Shown: positions 1 through 6,882, numbered from the stretch's first letter. The stretch is DNA of 64,000 nucleotides from Candidatus Syntropharchaeum butanivorans (GCA_001766825.1 LYOR01000006.1:1-64000), one strand, 5' to 3'. Notes: generated by a model from the letters alone, not told the origin. Translations and numbers: made by a program.

Positions 1-713
1 AAGGATTCCTGGACGACGAAGGAAGTTCAGGAACTCATTGAAGCAGAATTTGGAGTTAGTTATTCTTCGTGGCAGGTCAAAAGAATCCTGAAATCGTTTG
101 GAATGAGGTACGCCCTGTCAGAAGGATTACAGGAAGCCGGATAATGCAGAAGACACTTTAAAAAAACTTAGATGAGGCTGGAATTAGCGATGATGTAATA
201 GGATTCGTCGATGAGATGGCAGTCGAAGCGAATGCAAACACAGCAAGATTATGGAGCTTCGATAAGCCTCTCAAGAGGGTTGCCACCTACGTTAAAGCCA
301 AAGCCACAGGGTTCTATTGTATAAATGGGGATAGCTTAATAGAATTTCCTGAGAAAAATAAAGCCGAAGACTTTACAGCGTTTCTAAGAAGGATAAGGGA
401 GGCAAATCCTGAGAAAAGAATTGTAGTCGTTCTGGATAATTTCAGAACACATCATGCCAAGAAGGTGAAGAAAGAGGCTGAGAAGCTGAACATTTCGCTG
501 GTTTATCTACCTCCTTACTCTCCTGATCTGAATCCGATTGAGAACGTCTGGAAGAGTGTTAAAAGAGCAGTTTCAGAGAGATCTCCACTGAATGTGAAAG
601 AGCTGAAGGAAGCGATTGCTGAAGCTTTCAAAAAACTTACAGAATCAATATCTTTTGCAAAAAGCTGGATTGAGAAGTTCCTGGGTGATAAGTTTATGAT
701 GTTATGCACTTAA
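1..713 (+). pseudogene. IS630-family transposase, frameshifted and cut by window edge
   Basis: The 3' part (from about 168, longest ATG frame 216-713) carries the IS630/Tc1-type DDE catalytic signatures: first acid in FVDEMAVE, second in VVLDNFRTHH, third in YLPPYSPDLNPIENVW. The upstream helix-turn-helix part is readable in two other frames: frame 1 from base 1 (KDSWTTKEVQELIEAEFGVS through GMRYA) and frame 2 from about 116 (QKDYRKPDNAEDTLKK). One frame change lies near 114-118 and a second in the run of seven A at 160-166, so the gene is not translatable as one protein unless these are assembly errors. The left end lies outside the window, so terminal inverted repeats could not be matched. 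Confidence 0.85.
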
Positions 714-1363
714 CTATAATACGGAACAGAAACGGAATGGCGGAGTATATCCGTATAAAAAACAACAAAGCAGAATCCAAAATTTATGATTTTAACACAG
801 TTTATGAGATTCCTGATAGCATACTTCCATCGGAAAGTATAGATATAATAATAACTTCTCCTCCCTACGGAGATTCAAGAACCACCGTGGCTTATGGACA
901 ATTTTCACGATTAAGCAATCAATGGTTAGGACTTGAAGAATTAAACGAAGTTGATAGAAAGTGTATGGGAGGAATAAGGAAAAGAGAAATTAAAAATTTT
1001 GGTTTTGAACCTCTTGATAAGGTATTATCACGGATTGCAGGTATAGACAAAAACAGAGTGTATGATGTGGCATCCTTTTACTTAGACTATGAAAAATCAA
1101 TAAACAACATTTCTAAAGTAGTCAAAAAAGGTGGAATAGTAGCTTATGTTGTAGGCAACAGGAGAGTAAAAGGGATTGAAATACCGAATGATGAAATAAC
1201 AAGAGAGTTCTTTGAAAGAAATGGATTTAAACATATAAAAACTATTATAAGAGAAATTCCAAATAAAAGGATGCCTAAAAGAAATAGTCCGAGTAATATA
1301 GCAGGAGTAACAGATACGACAATGAATTACGAATACATAGTCATTTTGAGAAAGGAGGAATAA
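704..1363 (+). pseudogene. DNA methyltransferase, C-terminal fragment
   Basis: The 219-residue frame has the amino-methyltransferase motif IV TSPPYGDSRTTVAYGQFSRL near residues 50-70 and ends with a beta-strand-like region (NYEYIVILRK). The SAM-binding glycine motif (DPFxGSG or similar) is missing both before and after motif IV, so the N-terminal part that should carry it is absent. The frame begins inside the last codons of the IS630 transposase, which suggests that the insertion sequence removed or displaced the 5' half. It is probably not active as it stands. It belongs to the same A/T-rich segment as the cassette genes downstream and is followed 16 bp later by the first attC-like box. Confidence 0.7.
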
Positions 1364-1378
1364 TATGCGACCAGCTTC

Positions 1379-1516
1379 GCCTAACAGCGGGCATACGGCT
1401 ATGGTGCTTCGCACCTTGCCCTTCGGGGTCACTTAACAAGCGAATATGCGGTTCACTTCGTTCGCCCAAATGCTCGGCTTCGCCTTGCACTTCGCATACC
1501 CATCGGACGTTAAGTG
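1379..1516 (+). other. attC-like site 1, with an upstream extra half-site
   Basis: The core runs from R'' CACTTAAC (1430-1437) to R' GTTAAGTG (1509-1516), which are perfectly complementary. Inside it TATGCG pairs with CGCATA. The inferred crossover is G^TT at 1509/1510. A further RYYYAAC-like box, GCCTAAC, lies at 1379-1385, followed by two small hairpins (GGTGC/GCACC and CCC/GGG) that also precede R'' in site 2, and in altered form in site 4. Confidence 0.75.
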
Positions 1517-1564
1517 AAATGCCCAAGCCCTTTCATAAAAAAATTGCAATAGGAGGTGATAAGT

Positions 1565-1900
1565 ATGGCATTTAAAGTACTGTTCCTCGCCCATGCTCCT
1601 GATGCAGAGGCAGAGAAGCATAGATGTGTTATTGAAACGCCCAAGTACTATAAGCTCTTTGTAGTAGTGGTCAAAGATCAGGAGCAAGCAATTGAAGTAT
1701 GCAAAAAGGTTGTCAAAGAGGAGGGTATTCAGTCGATCCTTCTCTGTCCAGGATTTACCCATAGAGATATTGCGGAGATATCAGAAGCGATTGGTGAGAA
1801 TGTCGGAGTTTTCGTAGCCAGAGGAGATGGTCCGAGTAACAGGATTTCAATGGAAGTAATGAGAAGAGAAGGCTGGTTTTCAGAAAAAGGGAGAGAATAA
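1565..1900 (+). CDS. DUF6506-like small protein (cassette 2)
   Basis: A 111-residue soluble protein starting MAFKVLFLAHAPDAEAEKHR. An in-frame GTG at 1556 exists, but the near-perfect Shine-Dalgarno AGGAGGTGAT at 1551-1560 sits four bases before the ATG at 1565, which decides the start. The alternation of beta strands (VLFLAH, LFVVVVKD, SILLCPGF, VGVFVARG) and helices suggests a small alpha/beta fold, with conserved-looking motifs LCPGFTHRDIAEI and ARGDGPSNR. I recognise it as resembling the DUF6506 family from memory; its function is unknown. It is the sole gene of cassette 2 (1510-2073), about 55 bases after the inferred crossover. Confidence 0.75.
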   Translation: MAFKVLFLAHAPDAEAEKHRCVIETPKYYKLFVVVVKDQEQAIEVCKKVVKEEGIQSILLCPGFTHRDIAEISEAIGENVGVFVARGDGPSNRISMEVMRREGWFSEKGRE

Positions 1901-1996
1901 AATTCCCTGCTTTCTTGTTTACTTCAAGATCAAGATAAAAATGTAAAGTTGGGCTTGGGCACTCTGCGGTGCTTCGCACCTTGCCCCTATCGGGGT

Positions 1997-2081
1997 CACT
2001 TAACAGGTGGATATGTGGCTCGCTAACGCTCGCCCAAATCCTGCTTCGCAGGGCTTCAGATACGCTCGAACCGTTATACGC
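1997..2081 (+). other. attC-like site 2
   Basis: R'' is CACTTAAC (1997-2004) and R' is GTTATACGC (2073-2081), with crossover inferred at 2073/2074. R'' does not match this R' but does match the left end of its own cassette (TTAAGTG at 1510), as expected for an integrated cassette. A perfect CCTGC-TTC-GCAGG hairpin lies inside. The 11-bp sequence gggcttgggca at 1951-1961 is complementary to tgcccaagccc at 1520-1530, so the circular cassette would have an extended outer stem. Confidence 0.75.
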
Positions 2082-2122
2082 CATGCTTGCATATTATTAC
2101 CTGACTATAGGATTGAGAAGAG

Positions 2123-2428
2123 ATGAATGTAGTTAAATCCAAAAATGGTGTGCCAATCAGATTGACAGAGGAAAGATGGATTCATATCACAGAAGAGCAT
2201 TCGGAGATGGCAGGTTATTATTTTGAGGTCCTTGAAACGGTAGAGGAACTAGAGGCAATTTATGAGGGTAAGATGGGTGAATGCATAGCAGTGAGAAAGA
2301 TAGGGAAAGGTAAATATATTGTAGTAGTGTATAGAGAACTAAGTAAAGAAGACGGATTTGTAATTACCGCCTTCTTAACGAGGCGGAGGAAACAGCTTGA
2401 GAGGAGAGGAAAGATATGGGGACAATAG
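2123..2428 (+). CDS. Putative RNase-type toxin of a toxin-antitoxin pair (cassette 3)
   Basis: A 101-residue protein beginning MNVVKSKNGVPIRLTEERWI. The pattern IRLTEERWIHITEEHSEM, then a helix, then KYIVVVYRE and FVITAFLTRR fits small BECR-fold (Barnase/EndoU/ColicinE5/RelE-like) nuclease domains that are often partnered with DUF2283 proteins; this is recognition from memory. The gene overlaps the following DUF2283 gene by 13 bases, a coupling typical of toxin-antitoxin modules. A diverged and frameshifted relative lies at 5272-5585 in cassette 5. The alternative is an uncharacterised small protein without nuclease activity. Confidence 0.65.
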   Translation: MNVVKSKNGVPIRLTEERWIHITEEHSEMAGYYFEVLETVEELEAIYEGKMGECIAVRKIGKGKYIVVVYRELSKEDGFVITAFLTRRRKQLERRGKIWGQ

Positions 2429-2667
2429 AGGTAAAAAAGGTATTAGCTCTTGTGCCTGAATTATTGGAAGTGCCATATCCAAGAATTTGGGCATCCTACG
2501 ATAAGGAGGCAGATGTTTTATACATCAATTTCAAGAAGCCGAGCCATGCAGATGATTCCGAACTCACAGATGATGACATCATAATCAGATATGAGAAAGG
2601 AGAGATCGTAGGCTTTACCGTCCTAAATGCAAGCAGAAAGAGGAGAGAATATGGGCACGGCGTATAA
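2416..2667 (+). CDS. DUF2283-family putative antitoxin (cassette 3)
   Basis: An 83-residue protein with the DUF2283 core: IWASYDKEADVLYINF, then DDDIIIRYEKGEIVGFTVLN. DUF2283 proteins are frequently encoded beside small toxin-like proteins, and this one starts 13 bases before its partner ends. Its TAA stop (2665-2667) lies within the R'' box GCGTATAAC of attC site 3, so the coding region runs directly into the recombination site. Confidence 0.75.
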   Translation: MGTIEVKKVLALVPELLEVPYPRIWASYDKEADVLYINFKKPSHADDSELTDDDIIIRYEKGEIVGFTVLNASRKRREYGHGV

Positions 2668-2748
2668 CAGAGTGTATCTGGCTTCGCTCCGCTCCGCCCA
2701 AAGGGTGCGCTTCGCGACCCCTTCGCATACCCGTCGCTCGTTAGGCGA
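2660..2748 (+). other. attC-like site 3
   Basis: R'' GCGTATAAC (2660-2668) is complementary to the cassette 3 left end TTATACGC (2074-2081). R' is GTTAGGC (2740-2746), crossover inferred at 2740/2741. The interior has the shared ACAGAGTGTATCTGGCTTCG and CTTCGCATACCC elements and the central CCCAAA. Confidence 0.75.
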
Positions 2749-2793
2749 CATATCCCATATCCCGCAGCCGTCTAAAAAACGGAGGTATGAAAT

Positions 2794-3768
2794 ATGCAAG
2801 TCAAAGAATTATCTATAAGCTTATCTGAAGACGAAAATATTGAAATTGAAGAAGTGAGATCATATTTAGTAGAAGAAATGAAAAAAGGTAAGAAAAGTGG
2901 CAAATTGTTAGCAATTAGATGGTATGGGGGTAAATTTAGCCATTTAGATTGGCTTCTCCCCCTCTTACCTAAGTGTCATCATTTTTGTGAACCTTTTGGT
3001 GGTTCAGCAGCTGTGTTACTGAATAGAGAACCATCACCTGTAGAAACTTATAACGACATTGATGGTGATGTTGCAACTTTTTTCAGAGTCCTTAGAGACA
3101 AACCTGAGGAATTGATAGAAAAACTTGTATTCACTCCCTTTTCTAGAGAAGAACTCAGAAAAGCCTATGAAATGCGAAGGAGAAAGGATTTACATGAGGT
3201 TGAAAGGGCACGTCTTTTCTTTATACGGGCTGAACAGGTTCGCATTGGCTTAGCTCAAACTTCCACAGCTGGTCGCTGGGCTTGGTGTAAATTGACAAGC
3301 AGAAGAGGCATGTCAGGGGCTGTTTCAAGGTGGTTAAATAGAATAGACGCTTTATGGGCGGTAGCCGAACGATTACGAAGAGTGCAAATTGAAAATCGAG
3401 ATGCTTTTGAAGTCATGTTGAAATACGATTCTCCGCAGACCCTTTTTTACCTCGATCCTCCATATCCCCATGACTCACGTGGGGATATAAATGCCTATGG
3501 GTATGAGATGACCGAAAAAGAGCATGAAAAACTTGCTGAAATCCTTCATTCAATTAAAGCAAAAGCAGCAATATCTGGATATCTTTCCCCGCTCACTAAA
3601 AAACTCTATAGTGATTGGACAAGGATTGATGCTCCGACAAAGATTATCCATTCAGCTAAAAAACCGCGCACAGAATCACTATGGATTAACTACAACATAG
3701 AGAAAATAGGTGAAGAAACTATTCAAAGATTAAAAGAAATGGGGTGTAAATTCCATGTCAGACAATAA
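2794..3768 (+). CDS. D12-class DNA adenine N6-methyltransferase (cassette 4)
   Basis: A 324-residue protein preceded by GGAGGT at 2781-2786. The N-terminal extension of about 45 residues is followed by the Dam/D12 order of motifs: LLAIRWYGGKFSHLDWL (motif X), HHFCEPFGGSAAVLL (motif I, SAM binding) and FYLDPPYPHDSR (catalytic DPPY). It should methylate adenine at N6 in a specific site. Its stop overlaps the start of the next gene by 14 bases, and the two are inferred to form a type II restriction-modification pair carried in one cassette. The composition is clearly more A/T-rich than the genes after 7 kb. Confidence 0.88.
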   Translation: MQVKELSISLSEDENIEIEEVRSYLVEEMKKGKKSGKLLAIRWYGGKFSHLDWLLPLLPKCHHFCEPFGGSAAVLLNREPSPVETYNDIDGDVATFFRVLRDKPEELIEKLVFTPFSREELRKAYEMRRRKDLHEVERARLFFIRAEQVRIGLAQTSTAGRWAWCKLTSRRGMSGAVSRWLNRIDALWAVAERLRRVQIENRDAFEVMLKYDSPQTLFYLDPPYPHDSRGDINAYGYEMTEKEHEKLAEILHSIKAKAAISGYLSPLTKKLYSDWTRIDAPTKIIHSAKKPRTESLWINYNIEKIGEETIQRLKEMGCKFHVRQ

Positions 3769-4873
3769 AAAGAAATCAAAAGGATTAGACGCCAAAAATG
3801 CATTAGAAGTGCTGAACAAAGTTTGGGCAGAGATTCAAGATCTCCCTCACGACCAGATTTATAAAACTACTTTCGTAGATAAAGAGACAGAAGAAAAAAT
3901 AAGACTACTGATCAATTCTCGCACTAAAGCTTTTAGATATGCTATCTTTACACAGATTCTTGCAAAACTCGTGGATCCTTCTGTTAATTGTCTTGTTCTT
4001 CAAGTTCAGGCTTCTATTCTTGGGGCATTTGATGCTCGGTCATTTTGTAAGAAAACCATAGTCCCTTTCGAGAGAGAGCAATTAGACAATATTCTCGGTG
4101 CATCCTCGGATCCTTACGTCGGAAAGCCTCTTAGACACGAGAAAATATCTCTAGAGATTATTGATCATATAAAAGATAAGGAGGGATGGAAAAATCTATA
4201 CACAATGCTCCATAAAATAGAGGAGAAAAATGAATCAGAATTTACTTTAGCTGTGTTAAAACAAATTTTACTCGAAATCCGTAAGCTTCTCTCTCAACGA
4301 GTTATTTTGCCTCCTTCTATCCGATTTATCAGTACGGAGGATCTTAAAGAAATTCTAATAAGCTATTTAGCCAAACCCTCACAAGGGCTAAGACCCCAAG
4401 CTATAGTATATGCTTTGTTCAAAGTGTTCAATGAAAAGACAAGTACTTTTGCCAAAATAACAACAGTCAAGGCCACTGTATCTGATGTTTATACTAAACG
4501 TAAAGCTGACATAGAATGTAAAGATGCTGAAGGAAATCTTAAACTAGCTATATGTGTAACGGAACAACTTAGTAGTGAAAAGTTGGAAAGTGAACTACAA
4601 AAAGCCAATATAAATAATGTAAGGAACGTGTTGATTATAGCTCATAGGATTGATGTTCCGCCTGAAGAGGTTAACCGGATACTCAGGAAATATACTTTAG
4701 AAGTTGCTATTTCCACACTTGTTGATTTTATCGTGATGATGACGGTTATGCTAAATAATGAGATGAGAAAGAAATTGGTACTAAAGATGTACGAAGTTTT
4801 ACACGAATTAGAGAGCCCCGACCATCTCAGAGAATGGGATAAAACTATTAGGAAAAAATTAGGGATAAAATGA
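3755..4873 (+). CDS. Probable type II restriction endonuclease, SacI-like (cassette 4)
   Basis: A 372-residue soluble protein translated in overlap with the adenine methylase. The stretches ASILGAFDARSFCKKTIVPF and ASSDPYVGKPLRHEKISLEI resemble, from memory, the SacI endonuclease family. The segment RKADIECKDAEGNLKLAICV could hold PD-(D/E)xK-type acids, but I cannot assign the catalytic residues firmly. Position and coupling to a methylase support a restriction role. If the family call is wrong it remains an uncharacterised partner of the methylase. Confidence 0.6.
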   Translation: MSDNKKKSKGLDAKNALEVLNKVWAEIQDLPHDQIYKTTFVDKETEEKIRLLINSRTKAFRYAIFTQILAKLVDPSVNCLVLQVQASILGAFDARSFCKKTIVPFEREQLDNILGASSDPYVGKPLRHEKISLEIIDHIKDKEGWKNLYTMLHKIEEKNESEFTLAVLKQILLEIRKLLSQRVILPPSIRFISTEDLKEILISYLAKPSQGLRPQAIVYALFKVFNEKTSTFAKITTVKATVSDVYTKRKADIECKDAEGNLKLAICVTEQLSSEKLESELQKANINNVRNVLIIAHRIDVPPEEVNRILRKYTLEVAISTLVDFIVMMTVMLNNEMRKKLVLKMYEVLHELESPDHLREWDKTIRKKLGIK

Positions 4874-4928
4874 TTGAACGGCTGCGGGATACGCTTCGCC
4901 ACTATCGTGGCTCGCTCCCTATTGGGGT

Positions 4929-5014
4929 CACTTAACAGGCAGATATGTAGCTTCACCTCCGGCTACGCCAAAATTTCGCAAGGCGAAACTTCACATATTC
5001 CCAGAACGATAAGC
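4929..5014 (+). other. attC-like site 4 with variant GATAAGC right box
   Basis: R'' CACTTAAC (4929-4936) is followed by ACAGGCAGATATGTAG, and ATATGT pairs with ACATAT near 4993-4998. The spacing to the right box is as in the other sites, but the box reads GATAAGC (5008-5014), not GTTRRRY. R'' does not match the left end of the cassette (TTAGGCGAC at 2741), so this cassette looks like a fusion or has had its site replaced. Confidence 0.55.
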
Positions 5015-5097
5015 AAAATTCGCGCCGCCTATGGCGGACGCTCCGCTCGCTCATTTTGCTTATCGGGCGGCGAGCGTAACCCCGTCGCTCGTTAGGC
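5009..5097 (+). other. Gene-less mini-cassette with short attC-like end
   Basis: The segment starts ATAAGCAAAAT (5009-5019) and contains its exact complement ATTTTGCTTAT at 5053-5063. It is followed by a small CGAGCG/CGCTCG stem and the crossover-like box GTTAGGC at 5091-5097. It has the end structure of a cassette but no coding capacity. It could also be debris from an earlier recombination. Confidence 0.45.
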
Positions 5098-5100
5098 GAC

Positions 5101-5250
5101 ATGGTAGGGGTGATTAAAATATCATATGAAGAATTCAAAAGAAAGGCTTTAGAGCCGGAAGATTGAGATGGAGTCCATCTTTCTGCGAAGAATGCAAAAT
5201 CCCTATAATGTTGATTCAAGAAGAATGGGGTTGGAGCGATAAATATCAAA
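5101..5250 (+). pseudogene. Short degraded coding remnant (cassette 5, 5' part)
   Basis: A 21-codon frame (MVGVIKISYEEFKRKALEPE, stop 5164-5166) is followed after a frame change by an apparently protein-like stretch (RWSPSFCEECKIPIMLIQEE and on to a stop near 5250). The CxxC pair and acidic/aromatic composition suggest that a small gene was once continuous here. I do not recognise a family. Confidence 0.35.
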
Positions 5251-5271
5251 TCTAATTGGAGTCTGAATGGG

Positions 5272-5585
5272 ATGAAATGGTTTAGAGATATTCACAACAG
5301 GCAGATTCGATTAACAGATGAAAGGCAGGAACACATCGAAGTTGATCATCCAGAAATGTCCGGACAAATCTCCAGAATGCAGGAAACGTTGTTAAATCCT
5401 GACATAATTGTGAGATCAAGAACAGATCCTGATGTTGAGCTGTTTTATCAACATTATGATACAACGCCAGTGACGGAGAAATATTTATCGTTGTAGTTAA
5501 AGTATTAACTGATGACATATTTATCATAACTGCGTATTTCACAGATAAAGTAAAAAGAGGTGAAATACTATGGAAAAGAAGATAA
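5272..5585 (+). pseudogene. Second toxin-like gene, frameshifted (cassette 5)
   Basis: The first frame (5272-5496) encodes MKWFRDIHNRQIRLTDERQE and matches the N-terminal half of the cassette 3 toxin (IRLT-ER--HI---H-EM). It stops early. From 5484 the next frame continues with FIVVVKVLTDDIFIITAYFT and ends at 5583-5585, matching the toxin's C-terminal half (YIVVVYRE, FVITAFLTRR). One base appears to be lost near 5482-5487 in a short T run. With the frame restored, the gene would overlap the following DUF2283 gene by 16 bases, as in cassette 3. It may be inactivated or a sequencing error. Confidence 0.7.
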
Positions 5586-5785
5586 TAAAAATATGGTATG
5601 ATAAAGAGGGAGATTATCTCGAAGTTTTGTTTGAGCGGAAAAAAGGATACTTCAGAGAAACGGAAAATGATGCGGTAATGGAGAAAGTTGATGAAGAAGG
5701 AAATGTCATCGGTTTCTCCATTTTAAAAGTAAGTGCATTGAAAGAAAAACCACTTTCAATAGAACTTAAAAGCCACGTCGCCTAA
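5570..5785 (+). CDS. DUF2283-family putative antitoxin (cassette 5)
   Basis: A 71-residue protein with the DUF2283 pattern IKIWYDKEGDYLEVLF, then DEEGNVIGFSILKVS. GAGGTG lies seven bases before the ATG. Its TAA stop (5783-5785) is inside the R'' box GTCGCCTAAC of attC site 5, the same arrangement as the cassette 3 antitoxin. Upstream is the frameshifted toxin-like gene, so this may be an orphan antitoxin. Confidence 0.75.
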   Translation: MEKKIIKIWYDKEGDYLEVLFERKKGYFRETENDAVMEKVDEEGNVIGFSILKVSALKEKPLSIELKSHVA

Positions 5786-5860
5786 CAGGAGGATAAACAG
5801 CTCGCCTTCGGCTCACCCAAATGCCTACGGCACTTCGTGTATCCGCAATCCGTTATACGC
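5777..5860 (+). other. attC-like site 5
   Basis: R'' GTCGCCTAAC (5777-5786) is exactly complementary to the left end of cassette 5, TTAGGCGAC (5092-5100). The right box is GTTATACGC (5852-5860), the same as in site 2. The central CACCCAAATG and the L''-like AACAGGAGGATAAACAG follow the shared plan. Confidence 0.75.
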
Positions 5861-5933
5861 AATCGGCTTCGGGACGCCTGAAATGAAAAGATATAGATAG
5901 AAGGAGATATAACTTATGTAAGGAGGTAAAAAA

Positions 5934-6503
5934 ATGGCAAACTTTCAAGCTAAGATGTTCAATAAAAAAGCTTCTGATCCCAAAAACAAACCAGACCAGA
6001 TTACAGAAGCTATTGCGTTAAAGCCCGGTCAAAGTATCGCAGACATTGGTTCCGGAGGGGGTTATTTTTCCCTGCGATTTGCCAGGATAGTTGGAGAAGA
6101 GGGGAGAGTTTATGCAGTTGATACAAAACCAGAATTTTTAGAGTATGTCAAAAATAGTGCCAGAGAGGAGGGATTGGATAACGTTATACCAACGCTTGTA
6201 TCAGAAGATAAATTAGATTTACCTGAAAAAAGCTTGGATTTGATATTCATGCGTAATGTTACCCACCACATACCAAATCGAGTGGAGTATTTTAAGAGTC
6301 TAAAACGATTTTTAAAACCAGATGGGAGAATTGCCATCATTGAGTATAAAAAAGGTAAAATTTTCACATTCCGTGGACTGTTTGGACACTACGTTCCTGA
6401 AGAAACCATCATTCAGGAGATGGAAGAGGCTGGATATTCATTGGAAAAGGAGTTCAATTTTTTACCAGAACAACATTTTACAATTTATACGGTGAAAAAA
6501 TGA
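5934..6503 (+). CDS. Class I SAM-dependent methyltransferase (last cassette gene)
   Basis: A 189-residue UbiE/type-11 methyltransferase with SAM motif I IADIGSGGGYFSLRFA, an acidic end of strand two (YAVDTKPE) and motif FMRNVTHHIPNR. GGAGGT lies seven bases before the ATG. The substrate cannot be told. The gene follows attC site 5 by about 75 bases but has no attC of its own downstream: the sequence passes straight into a MITE-like element at 6537, so the cassette appears to have lost its right end. Confidence 0.85.
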   Translation: MANFQAKMFNKKASDPKNKPDQITEAIALKPGQSIADIGSGGGYFSLRFARIVGEEGRVYAVDTKPEFLEYVKNSAREEGLDNVIPTLVSEDKLDLPEKSLDLIFMRNVTHHIPNRVEYFKSLKRFLKPDGRIAIIEYKKGKIFTFRGLFGHYVPEETIIQEMEEAGYSLEKEFNFLPEQHFTIYTVKK

Positions 6504-6536
6504 AAGATCAAAGAGAACTCTGAAAACCCCCCACTC

Positions 6537-6882
6537 CCAGACCCCATCAAATTAACAGGGAAATCAAAAATCCTCCTGGATGAGGCGCATCCGCCTCATA
6601 AGGGGGATTGCATCCCCTCTACCCCTGCGTCCGATCTTCGATCGGACTTGTCCTACCTGCGGTAGGACTACGCTTTTCGAGCGAGTCTTGCAGCCTTCGT
6701 CTGGATATTTCCGATCTTTGATCAGAATTGCCCTATCGAAGATGGACTTTTGCGTAAAGGCTTTCCAAAGCCTGCGGTGAAGATGATATTCATCTACGCA
6801 GCAGAAAGGAAAAAACAGGGTGAGAGGGGAATTGAGAAGGAGACCGGCGTCAGTGGCACTTATTATTCATGATGGGGTCTGG
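6537..6882. repeat. MITE-like non-coding element, copy 1
   Basis: The element is bounded by exact 13-bp inverted repeats, CCAGACCCCATCA (6537-6549) and TGATGGGGTCTGG (6870-6882). It is packed with perfect small hairpins: ATGAGGCG/CGCCTCAT near 6579-6599, GTCCGATC/GATCGGAC near 6630-6648, TCCTACC/GGTAGGA near 6651-6667, and AGGCTTT/AAAGCCT near 6758-6773. Similarity to copy 2 (63324-63541) extends past the repeats on both sides, to about 6532 and 6920. No convincing protein is encoded between 6504 and 6994. Confidence 0.75.

Larger units (their letters stand above)
1379..5860 (+). mobile_element. Integron-type gene-cassette array without integrase (CALIN-like)
   Basis: Five mutually similar imperfect palindromes of about 82-87 bp separate short same-strand genes. 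Each begins with an RYYYAAC-like box followed by ACARG/AACAGG and an ATATGTGG-like box, has a central CCCAAA, and ends with CTTCGCATACCC-like sequence and a GTTRRRY-like box. This is the layout of attC sites (R'', L'', L', R'). Cut at G^TT, the cassettes are 1510-2073, 2074-2740, 2741-5008, 5009-5091, and 5092-5852, with a sixth gene after 5853. The left end of cassettes 2, 3 and 5 is exactly complementary to their own R'' box (TTAAGTG with CACTTAAC; TTATACGC with GCGTATAAC; TTAGGCGAC with GTCGCCTAAC). No tyrosine integrase gene is present in the window. Confidence 0.8.

Noticed and set aside
707..714. CACTTAAC at the end of the IS630 transposase, like an attC R'' box
   Set aside because: It overlaps the transposase stop, has no L''/L' stem or G^TT partner downstream, and eight bases can match by chance.
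2627..2818. 63-residue open frame over attC site 3
   Set aside because: It runs through the recombination site and into the next gene's leader; the DUF2283 gene and the methylase explain the region better.
4874..5095. 73-residue open frame over attC site 4
   Set aside because: It lies entirely in palindromic site sequence with low-complexity translation and no ribosome-binding site.
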